The notes below the pieces were generated by a model. The model made no database searches. It was not told where the DNA came from and saw only the letters and a list, made by a program, of their open reading frames with translations. The translations under genes were made by a program, and so were the position numbers. A DNA stretch of 64,000 bases. Source: Rhizobium mayense (lineage in GTDB: Bacteria > Pseudomonadota > Alphaproteobacteria > Rhizobiales > Rhizobiaceae). The stretch is from positions 1 to 64,000 of the forward strand of contig NZ_JARFYM010000029.1 in assembly GCF_030272705.1 (NCBI RefSeq), written 5' to 3'. Below are positions 36,091 to 44,506 of this stretch, piece by piece (position 1 is the first letter of the stretch; every line of letters starts with the position of its first letter).

Positions 36091-38166
36091 CTATAGAAAA
36101 CCGATTGCATCGCGAAGGAAACTATAACCCAGGGCAATGAAGGCCGCCCGCTCGCGATTGTTCGGGCCGGGGGCATGACCGCCGACCTCAGCTTCGTAGA
36201 AGTAGGCAGGGCAGCCGAGTGCCTGCAGCTTTGCAGCCATCTTACGTGCGTGCCCCGGATGGACGCGGTCGTCCCGTCTCCTGGTGGCGAGCAGGATGGG
36301 CGGGTAGGATCGCTCTGCTTCGGCTGTGTGATAGGCAGACATTTGACTGAGAAAGGCCCAATCCTCCGGCTTGTCGGGATCACCCTTTTCGTCGATCCAG
36401 CTCGCACCGGCGAGGAGCTTCGTGTAACGACGCAGGTCGAGAACTGGAACGGTGCAGGAGAGCGCGCCGAAACGCTCGGGATATCGGGTCAGCATGTTGG
36501 CGATCAGGAGGCCGCCATTTGAACCGCCCTGGGCGGCGATCCGCTCTGGGCGTGTGACACCCCGGCGCACCAGGTCGGCAGCCACGGCGGCGAAATCGTC
36601 ATGGGCAAGACGCCTGCCGGCCCTTCGTCCAGCCTCGTGCCAGCGTGTACCGAACTCGCCGCCGCCGCGGATGTTGGCCACCACGCTCGTGCCGCCGGGT
36701 TCGAGCCACAGCTTGCCTATCGCGGAGTTGTAGTCGGGCAGAACCGATTTGCCGTATCCGCCATATGCGGTGAGGTGAACCGGCGCCTCTCCATTTGCGT
36801 TCTCCGGGCCGACCTGTGTATAGGGAATCATCTCACCATCCGTCGAAACCGCCTCGTGACGCGTGACCACCAGGCCGGATGCGTCGAAATTCTCTGGATC
36901 GCGTTTCAGGACCACGGGCGCGCCGAGACTCGCCGCCCCGTTGATATTGAACAAGAGAAGCTGCGCTGGCGTCACCGGATCTTCGGCCGAAACGAGGACT
37001 TCTCCATTACGCTCGTGAACTTCCGCATCGAACGGCCAGGCTCGAACGGTCGTCGCTTCGGGCATGGTGTCCAAGGTTCGACGCGTCCAGTCCCGTCGTC
37101 CGGGCGTGAACATATCGAAGCGCGGGATGAGATTGTCGAGGAGAGATACGACGAGCTTTGCGTCATTCCAGAAGAAGGACTGCAGGGCGCACCCGCTGCC
37201 AGGTTCAAAGAGCGTGGTAAAGCTGCGCGCGCCAGCGATGAACGAGGATAGGGAGATGCCGATCAGCGCGTCAGCTGCGTGGGTCGTTCCTGCGACCGTC
37301 CATGCGTTACGCAACTTCACCGCAAGCCAATCACCGAAGACGTCCCAGCTAGCATCTCGAGGAAGATCGATCTGTGTCTTCGGACCGCTCCTGTCGCCGA
37401 TCCAGCCGATTGCATCGAAAAAGGCGCGTCGCTCGGTGAACCAAACGCGTTCGCTCGCCGCGGTGCGATCCAGATGGCCGAATACGAGCATGGAATCGGA
37501 ACTCGCCTCGAAGATAACCGGCGCGGTGAGCGGATCTGCGCCACGCCTCCATAATCGCACGGTGCGCGCATAGCCGGAGCGCGTGGCCATGCCATCGCCA
37601 AGAGCACTGGAAAGCAGAAGAGTGTCGCGATCGAGCCAGGCGATGTGGCCTTTGGCCTCCGGCAGATTGAAGCCGTCGGGGACGAGGCTTCGTGCGGTTA
37701 GATCGTACTCGCGATGCACGACCGCATCGCCGCCACCGAGCGACAGGCGAATGACGGCTCTTTCACGTCTTCCGGGTTCGACCGAGGCGCCGCCCCAAAT
37801 CCAGTCCTTTCCTTCGGTCTTGGCAAGGGCATCCACGTCGAGAACGATCTCCCACTCCGGCTTTGCCGTTAAGTAGGCGGCAAGCGTTGTTCTGCGCCAC
37901 AAACCTCCCGGGTTTTCGGCATCTCGCCAGAAATTGTAGAGATATTTGTCGCGGCGCACGACCCAGGCAATCCTGTCAGGACGGTCGAAAATTCCTGTGA
38001 GCACGTCGCGGTCTCCTTCGAACCGCGGCCCGCCAAAGCGTGCCAGCGTTCGCGCCGATTGCTCGGTGACCCAAATCAAGGCCTTCTCGCCATCGATGTC
38101 TTCCAGCCAGAGATAAGGGTCGTCATCGGGAGCATTCAGCGTCGGGCGAGGATCGATAACAGTCAT
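36091..38166 (-). CDS. Prolyl oligopeptidase family serine peptidase (S9)
   Basis: The 691-residue protein starts at MTVIDPRPTLNAPDDDPYLW (38166); the longer frame to 38319 is unsupported. An N-terminal seven-bladed propeller region (about 20-410) is followed by an alpha/beta hydrolase with VHLTAYGGYGKSVLPDYNSA, the nucleophile block GGSNGGLL, the Asp in RRDDRVHPGHARK and the His in EVGGHAPGP. No signal peptide is seen. It resembles the y4nA/y4qF peptidases of the NGR234 symbiotic plasmid. The natural substrate is unknown; peptides up to about 30 residues are typical. A NifA-type promoter pointing this way lies at 38824-38838, about 660 bp before the start. Confidence 0.88.
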   Translation of the reverse strand: MTVIDPRPTLNAPDDDPYLWLEDIDGEKALIWVTEQSARTLARFGGPRFEGDRDVLTGIFDRPDRIAWVVRRDKYLYNFWRDAENPGGLWRRTTLAAYLTAKPEWEIVLDVDALAKTEGKDWIWGGASVEPGRRERAVIRLSLGGGDAVVHREYDLTARSLVPDGFNLPEAKGHIAWLDRDTLLLSSALGDGMATRSGYARTVRLWRRGADPLTAPVIFEASSDSMLVFGHLDRTAASERVWFTERRAFFDAIGWIGDRSGPKTQIDLPRDASWDVFGDWLAVKLRNAWTVAGTTHAADALIGISLSSFIAGARSFTTLFEPGSGCALQSFFWNDAKLVVSLLDNLIPRFDMFTPGRRDWTRRTLDTMPEATTVRAWPFDAEVHERNGEVLVSAEDPVTPAQLLLFNINGAASLGAPVVLKRDPENFDASGLVVTRHEAVSTDGEMIPYTQVGPENANGEAPVHLTAYGGYGKSVLPDYNSAIGKLWLEPGGTSVVANIRGGGEFGTRWHEAGRRAGRRLAHDDFAAVAADLVRRGVTRPERIAAQGGSNGGLLIANMLTRYPERFGALSCTVPVLDLRRYTKLLAGASWIDEKGDPDKPEDWAFLSQMSAYHTAEAERSYPPILLATRRRDDRVHPGHARKMAAKLQALGCPAYFYEAEVGGHAPGPNNRERAAFIALGYSFLRDAIGFL

Positions 38167-38823
38167 ATGCGAACAACTCCAAATCGAGAAGAATTTCGTG
38201 GTGCGAGGAAGCGGTAAACTTGTGATGGCGGGCACCCGCCAGACGATCTGTCCGGGGATGGTCTTGTCTCCGCTTGCTTTTGCGTTGCTGAGCCTCCCGC
38301 GTTGAGAACGTGGTGGCAAACAAGCGGCTGTTTTTGGCCCACCGAATGAATTTCGCCCTGCCGGAAATCGTTATCACTAGATGGCCGCTAGGCGATGATC
38401 CTGGCGAACCATACATTCGCCGGATCGCCTTAGCCTGGGCTCCCGGAAAGCCCGCACGGAACTTGCCCCTCCCCTCGCCTCCTCCAAGGAGAAGGCCCGG
38501 CTAGCGGCAGCGGAGAAAGGCGCGGCCTGCAAGTTGACCTGTGAAGGGCTGGTTGCCGCCGTCGAATCTTGTCCAGCGAACGCGAACGTACGGCAAGCAC
38601 ATGTTCATCGAAATTCAACCTGAGGCCCATTAGCGGCCGGCGCCAAGCGGTTGTGAGAATTGTCGCCAACTTGAGCAATTGAGCGTTCCGATGCCAGGCG
38701 CTACCTGCCTTTCCGGCCGAATGCGGATCTGCGCCAGACTTGGCATGATGGCTTTCCTCTCCGTTCTGTGGCATCGATGTCGTCACAGGTCGGCCGTTCC
38801 TACCACCTCCCGACAGAGGAACT
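38167..38823. other. Leader region between the NifA-type promoter and the peptidase gene
   Basis: About 650 bp without a recognised gene. It contains one short minus-strand frame with a ribosome-binding site (listed separately). If the promoter at 38824-38838 serves the peptidase, this is an unusually long leader. Confidence 0.4.
38630..38746 (-). CDS. Possible 38-residue small protein downstream of a NifA-type promoter
   Basis: An ATG at 38746 follows AGAGGA at a good distance and opens a basic 38-residue frame (MPSLAQIRIRPERQVAPG to LGAGR). It is the first start codon with a ribosome-binding site after the -24/-12 promoter at 38824-38838. No homologue is recognised. It may equally be a chance frame in a leader. 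Confidence 0.25.
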   Translation of the reverse strand: MPSLAQIRIRPERQVAPGIGTLNCSSWRQFSQPLGAGR

Positions 38824-38838
38824 TCAAAAGCCGTGCCA
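38824..38838 (-). promoter_or_regulatory. Sigma-54 promoter, leftward
   Basis: On the minus strand CTGGCACGGCTTTTGA has GG (38837-38836), ten bases and GA (38825-38824). The exact NifA site at 38913-38928 lies about 80 bp upstream. It should drive the possible 38-residue frame and/or the prolyl oligopeptidase. Confidence 0.75.
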
Positions 38839-38912
38839 GCTCGGCAAAGAGCGTGGATGACCTGATAATCAAAGGCTTAGGCGTGGCTGCGCCAGCTCGC
38901 CGAACAAGTCCG

Positions 38913-38928
38913 TGTCGCGGACGGAACA
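38913..38928. promoter_or_regulatory. NifA site between two divergent sigma-54 promoters
   Basis: TGTCGCGGACGGAACA is an exact TGT-N10-ACA. It lies about 80 bp from the leftward promoter (38824-38838) and about 180 bp from the rightward one (39104-39118), and could serve both. Confidence 0.8.
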
Positions 38929-39103
38929 AACCCGACGTCCGCTTCCCTGGACCAAACAACAACCATCACGAAGTCTTGCGGCTTCAGGCGAGGCAAACCG
39001 GTTTCATTAGAGTCTGGTAATCCCATCGACCAACTAGGAAGTGGTAAGACCGTGGAGCAGCTGTCACGGCCGCGGGAGGCCGTGTCCTGGTTGGTGTGCT
39101 GGT

Positions 39104-39118
39104 TGGCATGCTGTTTGC
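39104..39118 (+). promoter_or_regulatory. Sigma-54 promoter of the HslV-like gene
   Basis: TTGGCATGCTGTTTGC has GG (39105-39106), exactly ten bases and GC (39117-39118), a full -24/-12 match. It lies 97 bp before the ATG of the HslV-like gene. Confidence 0.75.
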
Positions 39119-39214
39119 TGGTTGAGCCTGAGGCAGCGAATGCGGCATATCCTGGTCGGCTGCTAATGGCGCATTGGATTTTATAAAAAGAGCCGACGTG
39201 AGGAGCAGCCGCGG

Positions 39215-39760
39215 ATGACATGTATTGTCGGTTTAGTCAGCGACGCATCCGTTCATATCGGGGGCGATAGCGCTGGCGTGGCCGGCTATTCGCTTACCGT
39301 CCGAGCCGATCGCAAGGTGTTCCGCAAGCAGGACTTTCTCTTCGGATTTACCTCTTCGTTTAGAATGGGCCAGCTATTGGCACATTCCTTCAAGCCACCC
39401 AAAAGACACCCCGAAACGGATGTGTACGCCTTTATGGTGACGGAGTTCGTCAACGCGCTCCGCCAATGCCTGAAAGATGGTGGCTACGCACGGCGGCAGA
39501 ACGATGCCGAGCTCGGCGGCACCTTCCTCGTCGGCTATGCCGGAAGGCTTTTCAGGATCGATGACGATTATCAGGTTGGCGAGGCGATCGATGGCTTTGA
39601 CGCCTGCGGATGCGGTCAGCAAATTGCACTGGGCGCGCTCTTTGCATCGTCAAGCTCTCCGCCCCGCGATAGGTTGGAAATGGCTCTCAACGCGGCTGAG
39701 CGTTTTTCCGCTGGGGTGCGCGGCCCGTTTCACTTCGAGACTCTGGGGCTGGCTGACTGA
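39215..39760 (+). CDS. HslV/proteasome-like Ntn-hydrolase
   Basis: The 181-residue protein resembles HslV in length and in its N-terminus. MTCIVGLVSDASVHIGGDSA aligns with the MTTIVSVRRxxxVVIAGDGQ start of HslV, so Thr2 would be the nucleophile after Met removal. RKVFRKQDFLFGFTSSFRMG corresponds to the Lys33 strand and the GFAGGTAD turn. It is not a true HslV (the last 100 residues diverge) and no hslU neighbour is present. It follows GAGGAG and a perfect -24/-12 promoter. It may be a peptidase or another Ntn hydrolase made in nodules; the substrate is unknown. Confidence 0.65.
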   Translation: MTCIVGLVSDASVHIGGDSAGVAGYSLTVRADRKVFRKQDFLFGFTSSFRMGQLLAHSFKPPKRHPETDVYAFMVTEFVNALRQCLKDGGYARRQNDAELGGTFLVGYAGRLFRIDDDYQVGEAIDGFDACGCGQQIALGALFASSSSPPRDRLEMALNAAERFSAGVRGPFHFETLGLAD

Positions 39761-39943
39761 GGTCGACACCGCGGTCCAAGTTGCAACAATTTATCGTGGC
39801 GAATTCGCCAAAGTCTAGCTTGCGGTCTCCCGAGGCCAGAACCAGGTATCGTCAACGAGGCCCGCTCGCGCGGCGTAGGGTCGATTTCAGTCATGGTCCG
39901 AACGACCCATCATCAGAAATTACAGCCTAATCTCGGGAAGCGT

Positions 39944-41008
39944 CTATTCCGTCATCCCGGGCGCGTGACCGAGCGATTTGTTGACCGCCGGAATGATTTT
40001 GTCTCCCCAGAGCTCTATTTGCCGCAGCATCGTCTGATGATCGAAATCGCCCAATTGGCAATGCACTGCGATCTGGGATGGCTTCAGCACACTGATCTCT
40101 TCCAGCAGGCGATCGATCACCCGATCCACACTGCCGACCGGCAGATTGTCGCGCATAGTCTGAAACGACAGATCCTGTTGCGTTGGGGTTTCCTGCAGCA
40201 GATAGCCGTCCTCGCTCTGCTGGCGGCGCTGATGAAGCGCTTCGGATAGCCGGCGCTGGAAACGGGCGTTATCGAGATAGCTGTTGATCTCCGTCTCGTT
40301 GTCGCTGGCATAACAACAACGCAACAGCGATATCTTGGCGTCCGTAACGTCCTTATTTTTTGAGAGCGCTGCTTTCTCGATGCTTTCGCGCAACGTGCTC
40401 AAAGCATCCAAGCCGTCGTGGAATGCTGTGACGAAGAGATTGTGTCCCTCGCGATAAGCCCGGCCCATGCTGTATCCGGACGCCGCAGCGATCCAGATCG
40501 GAGGGGTCGGCTTCTGGACGGTCCGCACCGAAATCGCCGTGGGAGGTATCTTTATATATTGGCCGTCGTGCTCAAAGATCTTTTGCTTGAGGCCCTTAAG
40601 AAGGACGTCCAGGTATTCCGAACAAACAGCGGGCGCCGCATCGATATCGACACCGAAGCGCTCGAACTCGAACTGCTGATATCCGGAGCCGACGCCAAGC
40701 TCAAGGCGACCGCTCGAAACGATATCGGCGAAGCCGATCTCGGAAAGCAGACGCTGCGGTTGATAGAGCGGCAGGACGCAGACACCGGTGCCGAGGCGGA
40801 TGGAGTTCGTCCGGCCGGCGCAATGCGCTACCATCATCAAGGGCGATGGAACCAGGCTATAGTTGTTGAAGTGGTGCTCGGCAAACCACGCGGTGTTGAA
40901 GCCAGCCTGTTCCGAAAGGACCGCCTGTTCGATTGAGTTGCGGATGACACTCTCGGACGATTGATGATAGCCACGCTGGGAGGCAAGGATGAATGTCGCA
41001 AATTCCAT
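39944..41008 (-). CDS. LLM-class (luciferase-like) flavin monooxygenase
   Basis: The 354-residue protein begins MEFATFILASQRGYHQSSES, continues EQAGFNTAWFAEHHFNNYSL and SIRLGTGVCVLPLYQPQRLL, and has LELGVGSGYQQFEFERFGV, all landmarks of the bacterial luciferase fold that uses reduced FMN and oxygen. PIWIAAASGYSMGRAYREGH is the later loop. The start follows GAGGAAACGC. It is the last gene of a three-gene operon with a double SDR and a SnoaL-like protein, resembling the y4vH-I-J set of NGR234, likely driven by the NifA-type promoter at 43844-43858. The substrate is unknown. Confidence 0.85.
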   Translation of the reverse strand: MEFATFILASQRGYHQSSESVIRNSIEQAVLSEQAGFNTAWFAEHHFNNYSLVPSPLMMVAHCAGRTNSIRLGTGVCVLPLYQPQRLLSEIGFADIVSSGRLELGVGSGYQQFEFERFGVDIDAAPAVCSEYLDVLLKGLKQKIFEHDGQYIKIPPTAISVRTVQKPTPPIWIAAASGYSMGRAYREGHNLFVTAFHDGLDALSTLRESIEKAALSKNKDVTDAKISLLRCCYASDNETEINSYLDNARFQRRLSEALHQRRQQSEDGYLLQETPTQQDLSFQTMRDNLPVGSVDRVIDRLLEEISVLKPSQIAVHCQLGDFDHQTMLRQIELWGDKIIPAVNKSLGHAPGMTE

Positions 41009-41269
41009 AGCGTTTCCTCATTGAGGTTGGGCCCGTCAGGGAATGGCCGGCGGGCGCGCGAATTGTCCTTGGCCTTGATGCCGATTCCCTTTTTTCGGTA
41101 TTCGAGGTTTCGAGGGAAATTTGCTTGCCATTCGCCAGTCGCCGGCGCTCCTTAAAACTGTCGTCTTCGATGACCCTCCGCACGCTGTCTGGCGCACGGT
41201 GGATCTTCATTTTTCGATCTCCTTGAATGTTCCTGATCGCGAGAGAATCCCATATCGTCAAAACGAGGT
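41009..41269 (-). other. Gap between the LLM and SDR genes
   Basis: A minus-strand frame starting MKIHRAPDSVRRVIEDDSFK at 41210 runs into the LLM gene in another frame. It could encode a short protein, but has no recognisable motif, so I do not call it a gene. Confidence 0.3.
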
Positions 41270-42778
41270 TCAACTGCTGCCCACGTAGAGTGTCGAACCG
41301 TTGACGTATGAAGCATCTGGCGAAGCCAGGAAGAATGCTGCGTTAGCCACGCCTTCGGACTGTGCCACCATCTCGCCGATCGGGTCGCGGCGGCTGATCG
41401 CATCCTGTGCAACATCAGGTGTGTGAATAAAGCCAAGTGCGATCGTGGCTGTCCGAATGCCAACCGGTCCGAGTTCGGCAGCCATGCAGCGGGTCAGCAT
41501 TTCTAACCCCGCTTTTGATGCACCATATGCATGGCGTTGGGCAATCGTCAGGGAGCGGTCGATTGACCCGATATTCAGGATCACCCCGCCGGGCCGCATC
41601 ATCTTGATTGCCTCACGCGCGCAGGCGAAGGCACCGGTGAGATTGACATCAATGACGTGTGCGATCTCGGCAGGCGTTTGCTCAACTCCCGACGCGCAAC
41701 TAGCGGGCCAAGCTGCGCCGTTGATGAGGACCTCCAGCCGCCCGAACCGCTCGCGCAGATCGTCGAAGAGCGCAACCACCTCCGCTTCGATGGTGACGTC
41801 CACGGATTTGCCCATGTGCTCGCCACCGAGAGAGTTTGCGAACTGCGCCGCGGCGTCCCCGTTTTTGTCGGCAATTACGATGGTATCGCCGTTTGCTCTA
41901 AAGCGGCGAATGATGGCTGCACCTATGCTGGTTGCTCCGCCTGTGACGAGGACGATCCGCCTGTCGCTCTGTTCTGGCGGACGCAAGAGTTCGGCTCGTG
42001 GTGTGCCGCTGACGCGCGGGTGTGCGCGGCCGGGCTGGTTGAAGGACATCCAACCCCCATCAATTGTCAGCACCGTGCCGTTGATAGAATGCGCGTCCGC
42101 ACTGGCGAGAAACAGCACGACTCGGGCAATTTCCTCCGGACGCGCCATGCGCCCCATCGGCACGCGGCTGCGAACCGCCGCTAAGTTCGTCTGGCCCGCG
42201 CATTCCAATTGTGCGACCATCGGCGTGCGTACATATCCCGGCGCCACTGCCGTCACGCGGATGCCAAGAGAAGCCAACTCGCAGGCGAGCGATTTCGTAA
42301 TCGAGATAAGGCCCGCTTTCGAAGCTGCATAGGCGTTGCGTTTCGGATTGCCAAGCATGCCCGCCATCGAGGCAACATTGATGATAGATGCACCTGGCCG
42401 CATCCGCCGCGCGGCTTCGCGAGCCATGACGAAAGGCCCGATGAGATTTACCGCCAATGCACGTCGGAAGGCGTCGATGCCGGTGTCGGCAGTCGCAGCC
42501 ATACTGGGTCCTATCCCCGCATTGTTGACGAGAACGTCGATCTGGTCGAACTGCGCGTCGATCCTCTCATAAAGGGCAAGGATGTCTTCTTCCCGCGAGA
42601 CATCGAATTCAAGTCCAATATGCACTGGATCGAGAGCCCGAACCAGTTCAAGCACGCCGCTGCCCGGGAGATCCGCGGCAACGACAATGTCTCCTGCAGC
42701 GACATGGGCATCGACCAAGGCGCGGCCGATCCCGCCTGCGGCGCCTGTAATGATGACGACGCGTCCTTGCCGTTTCAT
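41270..42778 (-). CDS. Tandem (two-module) short-chain dehydrogenase/reductase
   Basis: Two complete SDR modules are fused in one 502-residue chain. Module one (about 1-245) has IITGAAGGIGRA, the NNAGIG block and YAASKAG. Module two (about 270-500) has VTGGATSIGAAII, INGAAWPAS and YGASKAG. Each keeps the TGxxx(G/S)xG nucleotide site and the YxxxK pair. The start follows AGGAG. Fused double SDRs are rare outside this symbiotic set (y4vI of NGR234 is a known example). Two successive oxidoreductions on one substrate are likely; the compound is unknown. Confidence 0.88.
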   Translation of the reverse strand: MKRQGRVVIITGAAGGIGRALVDAHVAAGDIVVAADLPGSGVLELVRALDPVHIGLEFDVSREEDILALYERIDAQFDQIDVLVNNAGIGPSMAATADTGIDAFRRALAVNLIGPFVMAREAARRMRPGASIINVASMAGMLGNPKRNAYAASKAGLISITKSLACELASLGIRVTAVAPGYVRTPMVAQLECAGQTNLAAVRSRVPMGRMARPEEIARVVLFLASADAHSINGTVLTIDGGWMSFNQPGRAHPRVSGTPRAELLRPPEQSDRRIVLVTGGATSIGAAIIRRFRANGDTIVIADKNGDAAAQFANSLGGEHMGKSVDVTIEAEVVALFDDLRERFGRLEVLINGAAWPASCASGVEQTPAEIAHVIDVNLTGAFACAREAIKMMRPGGVILNIGSIDRSLTIAQRHAYGASKAGLEMLTRCMAAELGPVGIRTATIALGFIHTPDVAQDAISRRDPIGEMVAQSEGVANAAFFLASPDASYVNGSTLYVGSS

Positions 42779-42927
42779 GAGAATTCTCCTGACCTTTTAC
42801 CGGTCCATGTGTGCCGGACAATCACCCACGACATGGCAGTAGACAGAATGGTCACGTGATTTCCGTCCCGTCGCCGACCAAGATCTGCCCCCCAACACAA
42901 GGCATTTGAGCCATATGGATCACACCT

Positions 42928-43461
42928 TCATGTTTCTGAACGACGTTTCCCGAGCGCATAGACCGGATCGGTCGGATAGGATGCTCCGATCGGCTGCCGG
43001 AGACCGAAGCGCTCCACCTCGGAGGTCGCCGGCGCGGTCTGCTCCTCGACCCAATCGTAGACAACGGTCCGCCCGGCAATGCGCCACTCCCCGTCCCGTT
43101 TCTGAAACAGGTCGCAATAGCGGCCGCACAAGAGGACCTGACGTTCCGTCCTCGCGCCGTCCGGTCCGCGTTGCAGCGCAGTGAAGTAACTTTCGACGGC
43201 AGTCGTAGCCGGATCGATGAACTCGATCAGGACATTGGTGATCTGGTGAAAATTGCGCGGTTCGGTCTTAAAGACGCTCAGTGCGAACTCGATGAAACCC
43301 TCGGCCGAGCCGGAATAGGCTCCGTGATGATCATGCGCATCGGGCCAGTAGGCACTCCGCAGCGCCGCCTCATCGGCCCGATCTATCCCGCGGCAGTATC
43401 GGTACAGGCAGTCGCGGATCGCCTCGCGATCAAGTAATTCGGTAATTTGTTCGTGGAACAT
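42928..43461 (-). CDS. SnoaL-like / NTF2-fold protein
   Basis: The 177-residue protein starts at MFHEQITELLDREAIRDCLY (43461). The pattern LLDREAIRDCLYRYCRGIDR, then WPDAHDHHGAYSG, RNFHQITNVLIEFIDPATTA and CGRYCDLFQKRDGEWRIAGR matches the SnoaL_4 family, which has the fold of dioxygenase small subunits and polyketide cyclases. It may be an isomerase/hydratase or a partner protein. First gene of the operon with the double SDR and the LLM monooxygenase. An upstream frame extending to 43791 is not needed. Confidence 0.8.
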   Translation of the reverse strand: MFHEQITELLDREAIRDCLYRYCRGIDRADEAALRSAYWPDAHDHHGAYSGSAEGFIEFALSVFKTEPRNFHQITNVLIEFIDPATTAVESYFTALQRGPDGARTERQVLLCGRYCDLFQKRDGEWRIAGRTVVYDWVEEQTAPATSEVERFGLRQPIGASYPTDPVYALGKRRSET

Positions 43462-43843
43462 CGCTTTGTCGCAAATTCTAAGGTTGGAAGAGGCGTTTTC
43501 GCGCATCGAGTAACGCGGCAATGATTCCAGGATGTTCGCGGCCGGTGGACGATCGAAGACGCACCGCATCTTGACCCTCAATCGCGGCGAGGTGGTACGA
43601 TAACACGTTTCCCGACCATCAGGCCCTCGTCCGGCTAGAAGTCCTGTGGCGGCGATCGGCCGACGTTGACCGTTATACGGGTGGCGGCACGACAGACCGA
43701 TCGGTCCTCTGGTTTCCATTGATTTTCTTCTTCGACAAAATGCAATCTGACGATTTGATACGGCGCCTACCTCCTCCCAACTGACGGTCATCCAATAAAC
43801 GATCGCCGGCCAGCAGCTTTCGCCGTTACAACGCTGAACAGCA

Positions 43844-43858
43844 TCAAAAACCGTGCCA
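43844..43858 (-). promoter_or_regulatory. Sigma-54 promoter, leftward (SnoaL-SDR-LLM operon)
   Basis: On the minus strand TTGGCACGGTTTTTGA has GG (43857-43856), ten bases and GA (43845-43844). It lies about 385 bp before the SnoaL-like start. The surrounding 27 bp recur as an inverted copy at 44088-44114. Confidence 0.75.
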
Positions 43859-43946
43859 ACTCGACCAGCGTAGCCGAAGAGACGATTTCCGTGTGTGGTT
43901 TCAAGCCATTAAGGGAATGCAAACTAGATTGACTTAACAAAGCCTC

Positions 43947-43962
43947 TGTCGCCTATCCGACA
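43947..43962. promoter_or_regulatory. NifA site between divergent promoters
   Basis: TGTCGCCTATCCGACA is an exact TGT-N10-ACA, about 95 bp from the leftward promoter and 130 bp from the rightward promoter at 44091-44105. Confidence 0.85.
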
Positions 43963-44090
43963 AATTGGACAATGCTTGCGCGTTTAATCTGCGTGACGCG
44001 CTTTTATCGGCTTCTGCGACCTTTCGCTGCCTGCGGCTTTAACTCATGGAGAAACACGGAGAAAATCCTTGCGAACTCGTCCTGCATAGT

Positions 44091-44105
44091 TGGCACGGTT
44101 TTTGA
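44091..44105 (+). promoter_or_regulatory. Sigma-54 promoter, rightward (small ORF and kinase)
   Basis: TTGGCACGGTTTTTGA has GG (44092-44093), ten bases and GA (44104-44105). About 220-400 bp separate it from the small ORF and the kinase gene. Confidence 0.75.
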
Positions 44106-44326
44106 TGCTGTTCAATCGCGACGCAAAGTATGCTGCCGACACATGTTCCTGTTGCTGGATGTCCAGTTAACGAAGCGCAGGGATGTTGGAAGTCAACAAC
44201 TAAATGGACAGGCATGGTCGCTTGAGCTTCCTAGCAAATATGAAAGGTCGTCGCCACGTCGAGATTTCTCCAGCAGCGTTCAGTGGAAATCTGCGTGGAA
44301 CATGATGGAAGAGCGACTTTTTGAGC

Positions 44327-44482
44327 GTGACGAAGCTTCTCGGCATAATGATCAACGCGACCGGGTTTGTTCCGCAAAGTGACATGGAAATGAAGCAATC
44401 GAACGCTGCCTCTTTCCAGAAAATCTCAGATGCGCGTCGGAATCTGTCTTCGGAAATCCCCGCAGATGTCGATATGGCTTAA
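44327..44482 (+). CDS. Possible 51-residue small protein upstream of the kinase gene
   Basis: A frame from a GTG at 44327 (or ATG at 44348) encodes MTKLLGIMINATGFVPQSDM and ends SSEIPADVDMA. It stops 24 bp before the kinase ATG. The leader is about 220 bp from the NifA-type promoter. No strong ribosome-binding site is seen and no family is recognised, so it may be a leader ORF or a chance frame. Confidence 0.3.
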   Translation: MTKLLGIMINATGFVPQSDMEMKQSNAASFQKISDARRNLSSEIPADVDMA

Positions 44483-44506
44483 GCAGCGGGAGGGGAGCTT
44501 CAGAAC

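Noticed and set aside
37064..37876. Plus-strand frames opposite the prolyl oligopeptidase gene
   Set aside because: Antisense shadows of a well-supported S9 peptidase, with no motif of their own.
38430..38786. 118-residue minus-strand frame downstream of the leftward NifA-type promoter
   Set aside because: No ribosome-binding site at its GTG, low-complexity Arg/Pro/Ser tail and no motif; the 38-residue frame in another register has the better start signal.
40418..42859. Plus-strand frames opposite the LLM and double-SDR genes (e.g. 41445-42332)
   Set aside because: Shadows of genes with clear SDR and LLM motifs on the minus strand.
43972..44382. 136-residue plus-strand frame between the NifA site and the kinase gene
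   Set aside because: It runs across the rightward sigma-54 promoter and has no motif or start signal.
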